Part shown: one piece after another, positions 25,601 to 38,600 of the stretch
Layout: every line of letters starts with the position of its first letter
How positions within the stretch are numbered: position 1 is the stretch's first letter
From: Parus major
Lineage: Eukaryota > Chordata > Aves > Passeriformes > Paridae
Length of the DNA stretch: 64,000 nucleotides
Direction: 5' to 3'
NCBI RefSeq assembly: GCF_001522545.3
Contig: NC_031771.1
Coordinates: 26,256,226-26,320,225, forward strand
Notes under the pieces: model-generated
Databases searched by the model: none
What the model was told of the DNA's origin: nothing
What the model saw: only the letters and a program-made list of their open reading frames with translations
Program-made: the position numbers and the translations under genes

Positions 25601-28600
25601 CAAGGATGTGTCCAAAGCATTGTTTTGTATTTTTAAATACAAAATAAGAAAAAAAAAATCCTAAGAGAAAAGTTTTGAGAAAAGTTCCTGAAGAGGCAAA
25701 GAAATTCTGTAACATGCCAGAACTTAGAGAGGGTAAGTGACATGAATAATTATAAACCTCTAACCTAGGCATTAGTTCTGGAAAAAATGGATTTTAAAGC
25801 TTTATATGGAGATTGATCAGTCATGAACACTGGAATAATAATAAATGCTTAATGACATAAGTTTACAGAAAATACATTCTCTCAAGGTAAACTTGACAAA
25901 ATATATAAATTAAACCTATTCTCTGAGAAACTTATTTGGAACCGTGCAGCCTTTTATCTGGCTAATTTAATTTGTCCAGAATTAACATTAACCCCAAACC
26001 ATCAGCATGCACAACACAGGCTCTTTTCAAATGCCACAGCAAACTGAGTTAGTGCATTGCACTATTATCAATGTGTGGCTCAGACAGGGTGATGGATCAT
26101 CAGTGTGCCAGAACTGAGTTAAGCCATACAATGTCACCCTCGGGAGCTGGTTAATTTTGAAAAGCAAAAAAAAAATGAAATATGAAAGGCAAGGCCTCCA
26201 TGTCCAGCTGTGCTTCAGTTCTCTCCAGGGAGAAGGCAGCAGCTGTTGGACATGGAGCTGTGTGGACTGGAGCATGATGTGGTGAGAGTCACTGCTGGAC
26301 ACTGGTGCCCTGAACTGCTGGGTCCCACTGACTGCACTCCAACCACACAGCTGGTAATGGTCTTAAAATACAGCTTTTTATCTTGTACCATTAGGAAAAA
26401 AACCTCTCAGTATCTCTGTTCTGGGCATCTTCAGGTCACTGCTTTACAAATCTTTGTCTGTTAGAAAGAAGTAGCTAACAAAACTTCTACTGGAAAATAC
26501 CTACTCCAATATTTCAAAATTTTCTAAATTTCAGTCTTCCACTTTTTCTTCCCCTTGCGACTGAATTCTTTTAAACCAATATTCTACATGATGGCTTTAC
26601 TGTTAGGAAATAGTGGAAATGTTTAAAAAAGGAGTTGTGAAAGATGAACTCAAAACACTTATTTCAAAGTTAAAAATCATCCAAACAGGGAAAATTTATT
26701 TACCATCACTCACTTACTAAATCCAATATTTGCAATAAATTGTTTTGGAACAGTGAAGAAATCTTTTATTCTTTGAGGAAATTACAAATCAAGTCAAATT
26801 CAGTAATGAATTAATATGGTTAGCTCTAAACATTTTTTTCCTCCTGTATTTTGACATGTCTTGAATTATTCACAAACCATCCTCTGTCAGTGATACTTAG
26901 ATGCCATCACAGAGTCTTGGGGCATTTGCTTTCTCTTTTTAATCAAGCTATGCATGGTAACTTATTAGTGAATTATTTGCAGGCAAAGCAAAACTGATCA
27001 TATTAAACATGTACTGAGTGGGAAGGCATTACATATTCTATTTAAATAGAATACGAGGATAGGTAGGATATAAGATACGGTAGGATATCAATCTGCTATT
27101 TTAAATAAGGTACAAGAAGCTTTGCCCAGACAAGGATCCACTTTTATGTGTGTTACATTTTTAAGGTACTAATCCCTAGGAGACATGGTAGCTAAAATCA
27201 ATGGACACAGTCAAAACATTCATATTTCCACCTTGAGGTATCCCAGGAGTCTGGTTTTTTTTCATTGTAACTAAAGGTGACCAGGCACACTCAGAAGTCC
27301 ATATCTTTTAGATATTGCAGGCTCAGTATTTAAAAGCAGAAGCAGCAGAAAACCTCCTGTATCTGAAAACCTTGACCAAGTAGTTATGCATAACACATAC
27401 TTATCTAAATCTGCATTTAATGTGAGTACTGAATTGCTTAATTTTTCAACCTCAGTCATTTTTTAAAAAAAAAGCAATGTTTTTAAGTTGAATATTCCTG
27501 AAGTAGGAGGCTGGAGAGCAGCCCTGGGCAGGGAGAAGAGTTACATGGGGAGAGCTAGCCCAGGGTGCTCATCCGTGGAACTGAAAGGCATTCTCAAAAT
27601 AATACTTTTCACTACTACAGCGCCTTTAATCTGAAAACCAAAAGCACTCTGCAGAGTCTGTGCCCTCGCTGGGCTGCAGTCACTTCTGGCTATTCCTTTG
27701 AGAGGCTTTTCAGCTGCTGTCTGTCCTCGGATCTGGTCTGTCAGTCCTAGCCTGGTACTCCCCAACAGCAGTCCTGTGTAAATCAGTGCACTGCTCATAA
27801 AAAAGCAAACTGAGAAATAAACTTTGCATAGGCATGAGCTTCATCTCCATCAAACCAGGGTGGTCCAGAATTATGGACACTGAAACAAATACCCACAAAA
27901 CCAAACCAGAGCAAAGAAACCCACCAAACCCAGAACATAATTTGTTTTAAGTGCAGCACAATACACAACTGCAGAACTAGACAGAACCATGGACTACTTT
28001 GAGAACTTTTAGCAGGGGTGAAAAAGAGGTTTGTCTTTATTTGTGGTGAAGCTCATTGCAAAAATAATTTTAATCAGTCCTCAATCTTGCTGCAGTACTT
28101 TGCTTTTTGTCTTTTTTTTTTCTCCTTTTTCTTTTCTTCTTTTCCTTTGGTGATGTTTCCTTTCTGAAGACCATATAAAGCAGGACACAAGAAATGCATT
28201 TGCTTCTCTGGCCTTTTGAGATGAATTATATTTAAATCCAGTTCTTCCAGTATCTGGGGGATGATGAGCTTGTGTGCTGCATCCCTTTAGTCAGTTCTTT
28301 GCTGTCCTGAGGACTTCATGATTCACCATCACTGTGTAGAGATGGAAAAGAAAAAAACACCAGTGTCACACTGTTGGGTTAGTTGTCTCAGCAGGAAATA
28401 ACATGCAAGAGTATCTGTAGAGTTCATGAGAATGTGTTACCAGAAAATAAATCTGTCACCCGTGCAATGGATGAACTGATGCTGGCAGTGAGGGCTGCTC
28501 TGATTCCTGATGGTTCATGTCTGCCCAGCACAGCCTTTCTCCTGCTCCTGGCTCTCTTTCCGCAGCTGAGGATAACTTTGGAATTTTTGGTTTATGTCTG

Positions 28601-31600
28601 ACCTCATAATAGGTGCATTTTCTCTTTGTCCCACTGGTTTCTGCCCAAGTGGCTTGCTCCCTAGCACTGTCTTAATAATGTTTGTCTCATGCCAATGTTA
28701 AAAATGTGACATCTTCTATCAGCTGATTTGAATTCAGTCAGCAGGGATAACAGCAGGGTTTTAAATCACCTCTGAAGCTTAAAGAGCCACTCATAACCTT
28801 AATATTTTAGAGGTTTTCTTAAGTCTCTTGACAAATTGAGACCCATTTTGGGAATGCAGTATTTCTTACCATCCACTGACTTGTCATCCACCCAAAACAC
28901 TTCTCCATAAGAAGGAGTCATCCTTTTTCAGACAGAAAGACTAGGATGGTGCCCAGCAGCACCCAAGACAAACCAAACCTCCCAGGTGATAAAGCACAGG
29001 GGGATTGCTTGTACTCCACCCCCTACCATGGCCCATGCTGTGAAGGGAGCAGGCTGCACTTATTTTTCTGGGTCAGTAAAGGTCCCTGGAGCAGAGATTG
29101 GTCTCTACCCCCTTGTGCTCCAGAGATCATCAGCCCTTGCCTGCTGGCCCTGCACACACTGCCTGCTCCTTCCTGCATGCACAGGATGGGAGCCCTGGCC
29201 CAGGGTAGCTGAGGGGGTTTTTCAATTTTGTGATCAAAGGCAAGAGGTTAAGGCAGGAGGTTTTAATTCAAATATGTATATTTTGAAAAGTGTACATAAA
29301 TGTTAAAAATGTGTATACATATAGGTTTGTAACTTATTCTATATAAGGATATAATAATAGTATACTACAATATAATAGTACAATATAATATATACTATAA
29401 CCTTTAGGTTTGTAACAACCAACAAGGCCAGGGTGGGTGACCTCCACCTATCAGGGATCCCAGGTTGTCATATCTTGCTTCCTGTGCATAAATGTGCAGC
29501 CTTGATGCCCAGGAGTACAAATTTTGCCATAATAATGGCTTTGTTTTTTTATTTCTAAGTCTTTCACTTTCCCTGCTCGAAAGAGATGCTGAACACATCT
29601 ATTTATGTGTACATAGTTCTCTTTCTGACATTATTTATTCATCTAAGAATTTGGTTGGGAAAAGCAGCAGATCTTGGACTGATAAGGTTCAATTGCAAAT
29701 AAACAAGAAGCAATTTTTTGTCTGTTTACTCAGAAATTCCACCACTTCAAATATTTTTTCACATTGAAATGAAGCATATTTTTCAAAATTTCATGTGAAA
29801 TTAAATTTGAAGATGTAGTCTTGGGGTAATGAAAACATTCAACATAGAAATATTTTACTGCCACACAGTTCTGTTCTTCAAACTTTCAAAAATTTTTATA
29901 TTAAAAATTCACTTACTCAGAAGAGTAGTTTTGGGACAACCTTCATTCTGAAAACTTCAAAGTGTCTTTATTGAAATGTTTTGTCTTGTATGTTTTCAAA
30001 ATTATATCAGAATCATTCATAGTTCAAAACATTTGTGTCTTGATGAAGTCTCCCTCAGCATCTTTGTGAAGCAAGAAAACACCACCTCTGTTCAGTGTGG
30101 CCTCGAGATGTTTCCCATACTAAAATACCGATAAAATCTAAAAAATAAATTGCCCTAATTTTAGAAGAATTTTGCCCAAACAAAGCAGTCTTTCAGAATC
30201 TCAAACTGAATCTAATATTCCTGCACTTTGTGTTCAACTAATATCCCTTGTCTAAGCAACTCTGAATGTTTTAGAGATAAATCTCCTATTTTTACTTGCA
30301 TTTGTTTGCCTTTCTACAATTTAGAGGCATAACTTTTTCTAATCTAGTCTGATTCTAAGATACCATTCACAAGAAAATCTGCTTAAATGTGCATGCCTTT
30401 GCTCTGACTGAAGTATATTTATCGGAAGAGGGTTGCTTTTTTGTAAGGCTTAAGCCTCACTTTAGTGCTATGAAATAACTCTGTTTTACAGATGGGGAGC
30501 TTGAGGTAGGGTGTAGCCCAAAGATGCCTTTTGATAGCCAGGAGCAAAACCTCCTTCTTCTGATGAGGTTAATGCAAATCCAGTACAAAAACATTCCTTT
30601 AGCAAGGATGGTAAAACGACAGCTCAAGCTGGTAGGCCATGATGATTTTTTTTTTCCTTAAGATGAATTGTTAAAGATTTGGAAAGTAAACTTGATGCTG
30701 AGGGTGGTGTTGTGCTTAAAAAGCCTTTTACAGTATGACTTCTGCTGGTGTTAACTTGTGGCTGAAGCATCCTTTGTCCTATACTCCCTGGTATAGGGAG
30801 TGGTATGCTCAGCAAATCTGCTTTTAGAGAACTGCTGTGCAGCTGCCTCTCCTTAACAATTTTCCCCCCTCTGAGTTATCATTTAGCAGCAGGAAGGGAA
30901 GACACAGATGGCTAACAAATCCAGGATCTTTTCCAGTTGCTAAGGGTAAAATTAATGTGCTTGCTTGCATCTGGAACCTAGCATCTAAGCCTTTTTTTTA
31001 AAAAACAAAACTGAACTAAAACAGCAACAATGATTTCACTTGCAAGAGGTGTAAAAAGAAACCTTTTATGTACGAGTGGCTGTAGTGGACAAGCCTCGTC
31101 CAAAGGTTCCTCTGAAACTGCAGCTTTGGAGCAACTGAGCTGAAACCTCTGCAGCAGTGGTGATTTAACATCCCTATTTCACTCCTAAGCAAGGAAATTC
31201 AGAAAAGAGGATTGGAATATTATGACAGTCTACAGTGAGAGGTACAATTCTGCCAGAGAGGCGTGTTCAGTGGAATTATCCAATGCCATGGGAAGCAGAA
31301 GACCTAGGTCCTCTCCCTGCTCCTGGCCTTGCCTGACTGCATCACTGCTTCCACTGCACCAGGGATTTCTTGGCACACAGGACGTCTTGTTTATCATAAC
31401 CTGGCACAGAGAAGCTGCTTTGCCCACTCCTCAAAATGCAGCTGCAACACAAGGGTGCGGGCAAGGGCAATGTGCAGCCTCTTGTTTCCAGCTGGAAACA
31501 AGAACCAGAATTTTTAATTAGGGAAAATTGTGAGGGGTTTAGGAGTTCTGGCCAAAATCCTGAGGAAACCAAGCAGAAAGATTTTAAGCTTACAAGCTGT

Positions 31601-32104
31601 CAGGATCACGGTTTTGCATCCCACTGGGATCTCTGCTTGGACTATCAACTAGTGCCAGCTCTGGGGGAGTGCTGCAAGGGGACACTGGGAAGATCCTTTG
31701 TGCCCCTCATTCTCATTTTTTTCTTGGAGTCAGACAAGTCCCTGTCTATCAGGTCACAGCTCCAGCCAAAACCTCTGGCAGTGCTCCCCAAGAACCTATA
31801 GGCACCAGGTGGCAGAGGGGAGCTGGGTGCCTTTGGTGAAGAGTGCCAGGGAAGCTATACTGAATGCTTGTATTAACACCTTGGGAAACTGTGATTAAAG
31901 TCTGATCAGTGAGTGAAACTCCATCTGTGCCATCTGGTTGTCTGTCTTGCACCATTTTACAACTGTAAGATTATTTAGCAGTGCAGTTTACAGGAAGAGA
32001 CCTTTTCAGAAATAAGGGTGTCAAGCCTTTAAGTTGAAGTCAGAGTTTCTATATGTAAAAATTTTAAAGCTTATATGGATCAAAGAATAATTCTATAATT
32101 CCAT

Positions 32105-32225
32105 AAAAAAATCCAGATTATTTTAGTATTATATAGTATTTTATAGTATTATATATTTAGTATGTATTATATATATTGCTATATCTATTATATAGTATAT
32201 GATATAGTATTATATATTTAGTATT
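32105..32225. repeat. TA-rich low-complexity tract
   Basis: Degenerate repeats of tattatatattta / tagtattatatagt type. It lies just beyond the modelled stop codon of TMEM154 and merges into the inverted repeat at 32229-32271. Probably an expanding AT microsatellite in the 3' UTR. Confidence 0.7.
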
Positions 32226-32348
32226 TTGTATTATTTGAAGAAATATATTGACTGTATTTCTTCAAATAATATAATGAATTAAAGTACCTTGGGTTGGCGA
32301 TTGATTCTTTTTCTTCTTCTCTTACAGTAGGCAAACATTCACAGTCAC
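32218..32348 (-). CDS. TMEM154: TMEM154 terminal exon
   Basis: Acceptor gtttcttaccttttccag at 32349, then (G)GDCECLPTVREEEKESIANP, which parallels the mammalian C-terminus (CLPT, then EEKES and NP). The frame then runs about 23 residues further (RYFNSLYYLKK...NNTKY) to a TAA at 32220-32218, through AT-rich DNA with a 17-bp inverted repeat. That extra tail has no mammalian counterpart. Alternatively a donor at AAG|GTACTT (32288/32287) could splice to a further exon; I saw no obvious partner. Confidence 0.75.
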
Positions 32349-32609
32349 CTGGAAAAGGTAAGAAACAAGACTGCAGTTACTCTTGGCAGTTGTTCTACAT
32401 TTATTTCAAAAGCACATCAACTTTTATCAAGCAGTCACTCTAGAATACCGATCTGCAGGTGCACTTCTGCACCCTTTTATCTGCATGGTCCCCAGAGCAT
32501 AAATCTTACACATCTTTCCCTTTAATAGGTGGTGCCACCATTTATTTATTATATATATGTTAGTTCTTTATGTACACCTATACAGATGAGCTGCTTTTGA
32601 GGACTGTCT

Positions 32610-32648
<39 letters not shown>

Positions 32649-35600
32649 AAAGTGTGTAAAATATTTGCTCCCTTCTCTCCACAAAATTTTAAAAATATGT
32701 TTTACACCAATTTTTTCCCCACGTAGTACACTTAATTCCTCTCTTTCACTACTGCCACTTAGCACATGTTTTCTACAAGAGCTTACAGACCGCGAAGGTC
32801 AAAACCCCATCTGTGCTAAGGCAAAGAAATGCTCCAAAGAGCTTTATGTCCTGAAAAACAAAGCATGCCCAGTAGGTCAGGCAAATGAGCCTTTTGGATA
32901 GAAGGCAAGGGACCAGGAATGAAAAAAAAAAAATCAGTGTTTCAGCATTTCCTAGCCAGTGGAAAGTTGCTCATGGTTCAAAATTAGGCCTTGGTTAACT
33001 CATGGCTTACCAAAGACCTGCATTTTTTGAGGGCACCCTGGAAGGACAATGCAGACCCCCAAGAGATTTTAACTGGGAATTCACCTGGGAGAAAAATGGA
33101 GGGAAAAATGCAAGGTACTTATAAGTAACTGAGAAAGCAGCTGAAGATGCTGCTGCATGTTCTAATTGCTCCATGGGCTGATAGCGTTGCAAGGGAGGGG
33201 AAGAGTATATTCATAGGTTCCTGGTGGCAATTTTAAATAAATGGTGGTCTCAACTATGAGCAAATGGCTATTTCTTCTACAATACCTCAATGTGGAGCTC
33301 AAAAGTGTAGAAATTCTGGAGACTGAAAGAACTAGATGCTTCAGAGAAGCTAGTGTTTAGCATTAAAATGTGTATTTAAAAATATAAATAGCATTCACAG
33401 CTATAAGTGTGTTTAATAGAAATTTCTACTGGAAACCGAAAACATTTATGAGATTCTATCACATATTAAAAATAAACTCCCACACAAACTAAAATACTCC
33501 TCTGAAAAAAATCTACCTCTGACATTTGTTCAGTTATTTTAGTAGGAGGGAGCCAAGAGCACAACTAAAAACGTTGTAGGAAAAGCAGTGATACACATAG
33601 AAAACACCTTCCTATGCATGGGATCTACGTCAGCAGGCAAGAGAGGGAGGATGGAGTAGAGGGGTTACCGTGTACCATTTTTGTTCATGCTGTTCATCCA
33701 TTTATCAAGCTCCTCCATTTCTATCTCCATAACAGAAGGTGTGTCTTCTTCAAAAATAGGACTTGAGAGAAGAGGGGTGGGGGAAAAAAGCATTACACAA
33801 AATGCTTAATTCAAACAACTTACAATGTAGTGGTTTTGTATGACTCTGCTATAAATCCACACACATATATTAACTCTGGAAAGCCATCCTAGCCCAGTAG
33901 TCTGAAGAGAGATCAGCCCAATGGGTGTGAACCAAGGGGCCACAAACAAGGGAGTGGCACCAAGCTGCCAGTCCTGGGCAGAGGTAGGGCCAACTGAGAC
34001 ATAACACGCAGAGGTACTCAGATTGTGCAGCCAGAGACATGCCAGGGCATAGGATCACTGCAGATTCTTGAAAACTGTCCCTGTTGTAAATAGAAAACTA
34101 AAAAAAAAATAGGATAGTTTGTCCCTGCCCTCCTGGAACACGTGACAGAAGTACCACTGTTCCAGTGTTAAAAGGTGAAGGCCTAAAGTTTCATCGTAGC
34201 TATGACTGACATTTGCAGTGACTTCAAAAGGAAAGGTCATGAGAGCTGCATTTATTTAAATGCCTTTGCTTAGCTTCCTTTTGCTTATCATTCCTGCAGT
34301 CATATGGTAGAAAATCTATTTTTAGCAAAAAAAAAAAATTGGTTTTTTACTTGTAGAGCCAATTCATGAACTTCATTCAGCATTGATTAGCAAGATGGAG
34401 GTAATAGAAAACAATAAAAATTATGACTCTGATAAGAGCCACACAGCTTCTGTCTTGTTTTGCAAGCATCTGAGGCATTGTTCCTGTGGCAGCCAGGCAA
34501 ACCTTTGTGCCTCATCTCTGAGTAAGAAGATAAACTTGAAAAACAGGGGAGCAAGACACAGAGCTTATTCTGAATAGCAAAAGCCTGTGATGAGCCTGGG
34601 AACTGATCCCCTTTGCTCATGGGGCATCAGTTCACCTTGTACCTCTTGTGGCTGATGGAGCAGGAGGTGCCTAAGAGCAGGCTCAGCAAGGACTGTGGGT
34701 GTCTGTGGGGCAGCCCTTGCCTCAGTCACCACTAACTCTTGTTCTCCTGCTCTAGTCTTACACTTCAGCCACAACCTGAAGTCACACTTTATCCACCCGT
34801 TCAGATTGCTGGTTCCATTGATGGCAGAAAAGTAATGGTGTTTAGTGTACAGCTGAATTACAAGAGGCAGCAAAGGAGGCAAAGGTTAGAGTAAAAAAAC
34901 CCTTTTTTAAAAGAATGATATTCATAAAGTTTACCTTTTTACGTTTTCGCTTCCCAGCTCATCTGAAAAAGAAGAAAGTTGGTGTTCATATTTCTGCATA
35001 TTTACCCATTTTATTCACAGGATCCAGACAGCAATGCAAGCCTTGAATAAGGCCAAGTAAAACAGATTGCATTTTCAAAAGGCATAAAAACCAAATTACA
35101 GATGAAAGACAAAACATTTTCTCCTGTTTGCAATTTTCAGAGGAACCCATTACTTCAAACCTAAAAGCATCTCATTATTAGCTCAGCCATGCTGGGAGGA
35201 AGCCCAGTGTTGGTGTTGCAGTGGGCAGGACAGGGCAGATGCACACTTCCTTCAGCAAAACAGATGTGCTGAGGGAAATGGTATCCTGAAAAGGAGCCAC
35301 TTCTGCATAAAAATTGTTTACTGGAAGCACTGGGACATTTTGCTACAGATTACACTCGGGTAATTCAGCTCTGTCTGGAGACTCTGGGAGCCACTCATGG
35401 GGAGAAGGGCGGGGGGCAGTTGGAGTGCATGGCAGATTAGATCTCACTTAGGCAAATGAAGCTGAACTAGCCAGATGTCAAAAGGGATCCAATCTACTCA
35501 TGACTCCAAGACAAAGTAAAAATGGGGGGGGGAATGGTGTCACAGACATAATTCCAGTAAATATCTTCACCTCCAGGAATCAAGTGACTGAAAAACCTGT

Positions 35601-38600
35601 CTTAAATCACCTAATTTTTAATTCATTGTTGGCAGTGGGTGATACGTCCCAGTTGTTCCAGCACACTCCCAGACTGCAGAGCCACCCCAGAACCACAGAG
35701 CCATCTGCCCCAGCCTGGAGGATGCTCAAAATCCCAGGCTGGCACAGGGAATGAGGTCCTAGGATTGTGTTCTAAAAGGCACCACATTTCCTAACCCTCT
35801 GAAGAGTATATCTGCATTTCAATCATCCAGAAACAGGCAGGCAACTGGGTGCCTGGTTGCAAATTCATAGTTTGTTAGAGGGAAACCCAGTGATCAGGCA
35901 AATGCAACCTAAAAATGCCCTGAAAACTTGATTTAAAATCTGTTGAATGTGTTGCACTGTCTGCAGGCTGATGAGCTGACAGCTGCACTCTGACCATGTA
36001 AAGACTGGCACGACCATCTCAGAATTTCACTTACCAACTATGTGGTTTTAATATGACACCTCAGTTTGCTCTCCTGTGGCTTGACAGTCCAAGTTACCAA
36101 TTCCTTTGTTAACAGATCACAGCACCTTCCTGAAGCAGTGCTCACCCTACTGCAGTACCCAGGCAGTCTGACCTAGCTCATTTGCCATGATGTCTTCATA
36201 ACAGCCTCCACCCTATGGAATCTGGATTCCTTAAAACTGTTCCTTAAAATTATTTTTCTTGTGCTTATTTCAGTGAAGCTCCAAGCAGCTTTACCTTGTT
36301 GGCACTCTGGGCAGTAGAAACATTAATTTCACCCTGCCTAAAGTTGTTGAGCATAGAACATGCATTTGCAGCCATGGCTGCATCCCTGAGCATTCTCAGC
36401 ATTTCCAGGAGCCAGAGATTGGTGCCAGGGCTCCCATGGGTGTGGCAGCTTGAGCAGGATGTGCCAAGGGGCAGAAGTAGCTTCTGCCCAAGGAGAGGTG
36501 TGTGACCAGGTACTGCTGGCTGGGGAGGATCCCTCTCTTACTTATCAAACATGCAACTACGATCAGAGAAGGGCATCCTAAGTGTGGCATCCCATGCCTC
36601 AAAATAATGTTCTATTAATGCTGAACACATCCTAGAAACAGCCTTTTGATTCACAAGAAGACAAATTTACCTTGCTTGGACTTTTTCCTTTTATGATGCA
36701 TTACAAAAAATGTGATCAACAAAATCATCAGGACCAGCAGCGCCACAGGGACAACATATATCAATATAGACTGTTCTGCTGCATCTAGGCTGTCCTCATC
36801 ATTCACAGCATCCAGTTCAGTACTTGGAGAACTCTGTGTTTCAAAGCTGCTTTCAATGGTGCTTTCAGTTACAAGTACTGGCTCATCCACAGTCGAAGGA
36901 CCCGTAGCAGGAAGATGTGTTGCTGTAAAAGTGGGTAATATCATCGATCCATCTCCTGATCCATCAAGTCCAGGGTCTGTCAAATATATGAAGACAACAT
37001 TTTAAGGGTTTCATTAGTATTATCAGTGAGTTAAAGTGTACAGCTGTAGTATTTACTTCCTATTTGATGTCTAAAAAAAACAACAGCAGATGCCCCATAC
37101 ACACAGATTGGAAGTCATGGGCGTTGGATGTAAAAGTAGATCTCAACTTTGTCACATAATCTTACCAGTCATGACCATGTTCTTCAGCTGACTTTTACTG
37201 GGACACGTCAGCATGTGTCATCTGTCTGCACACAGCTGCCTTGCACAGACAGACTTCTTTTCCTGCAGGTTGGCATCCGGTCTTGCTCACATGCAAAATT
37301 ATTCTGCTTCTCAGCAAACCACACCAGCCTGTTTTGCTTTTCAGTCCTGGCCCATATGTTCCCCCCTCGCCCCACCCTTACCCAAGGAGTTAGGTACTGC
37401 CTTCAGGTAGACCATTATCCCTGGTTCACCAATTCCTTTGGCTCACTTATCTCCCTGTTTCTGTGCCTTTCTCAAATTTGTCAAATTTATCTCACTGTGA
37501 AAAACAGAATTGGTTAAAGTAAGTCTGAAGGATGCAAAAGCTGCTGACTTCCACTTCTGCATGGACTAGAAGAGATGATAGTGACACGGGGAGCTTGCTG
37601 CATACAATTAACTGTTCTTCTGACTGATTCTTCAGGCTGGCTGAAGGAGTGTATAGCAAAGCATCAGTGCTGGACATTCCCCATAAGTACTAAGACTGGG
37701 GGTTTTGAACTTTGATCTCAGTTCTGGTTTCATTTATCATGTGTTGTGCAAAAAAAGTGGCTAAAATTGGCTGTGTCAGTAATAGTGAAACAGGTGCTTT
37801 TTGAGTGTTTAGGTTAGAGTCTCTATAGAGTCTCTATTCTATACTGATGCCAAAAATCCTGTTGTAGCCAGAGGAGCAAGTATCAGTCTTTAGATAAATT
37901 ACAACATGAAATTAAATGATGGGCTTTTTTTGTGTTATCTGCCCTTTCAGATACAATGCTGGAATGGTGCACATCTCATTTCATGCAATAAAGCAGGATG
38001 GAATTTCTTGACTTTTGCAATTACATGTTTCTCCTTGTTCTTGTAAAGTGCTGGGCAGCCAGAGTTTCCACTAGAGTTAGCATGAGCTTAAGGTTTTCAG
38101 CACCTTAGTGCTGGCATTTCCAATCTCACAGGACTGGAACCAAAAGTACTTAGCATTTTAAATGCTTTCGTAAACACATTAATCTTCATAATGGCCCTGA
38201 GAGATGAGCAGTTATCATCTCCATTTTATAAATGCGAAATCAGAAGGACAGGGATGCTGTCCTTCCCAGGGATGCCAAGTGAGAGAGAAAAACTGAGATT
38301 AGAGCGCTATCTCATGCTTAATCCACTCTGCAGCATCTCCTCTCCCACCAGATTTGTCTCAAAGAGGAGATGAGTATTTCATGAGACTGTGTTCAAGGAA
38401 ACCCAATTTCAGATGAATAAAATTATTTGAGTGTGACAGCAGTGTTTTATCTAGATTTTTGTGCTGCATATATCACACAGGCATCTGATTGTTTCATCCT
38501 TTCCTAAAAGCTAGGAAAGAATTTGAATACTTAATGTAATACTGTGAAGGTCACCAAACTCCTGCACCACAACAGGGCAATGAAGATGATACCTCTTCTG

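Larger units (their letters stand above)
13321..32217. other. Long intergenic region, no gene seen
   Basis: About 19 kb with no open frame or exon chain that I can recognise. It includes an A-rich stretch near 14140-14185, a G/T-rich tract at 20516-20600, a GC-rich block at 22320-22600, poly-T runs near 23480 and 23740, and AT-rich low-complexity sequence near 29330-29400. Part of the interval next to 32217 should be the 3' UTR of TMEM154, but I could not fix a polyadenylation site. Confidence 0.6.

Noticed and set aside
31222..31801. Plus-strand open frames of 99 and 121 codons
   Set aside because: No recognised motif, no consistent exon signals, overlapped by equally long frames on the minus strand.
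32328..32357. Plus-strand 30-nt microexon (cttctcttacag | ... AAAAG | gtaag)
   Set aside because: The splice-like signals are a mirror effect. The minus strand reads the conserved TMEM154 terminal exon with matching phase and its own acceptor.
36712..37005. Plus-strand 97-codon open frame
   Set aside because: Antisense shadow of TMEM154 exon 2.
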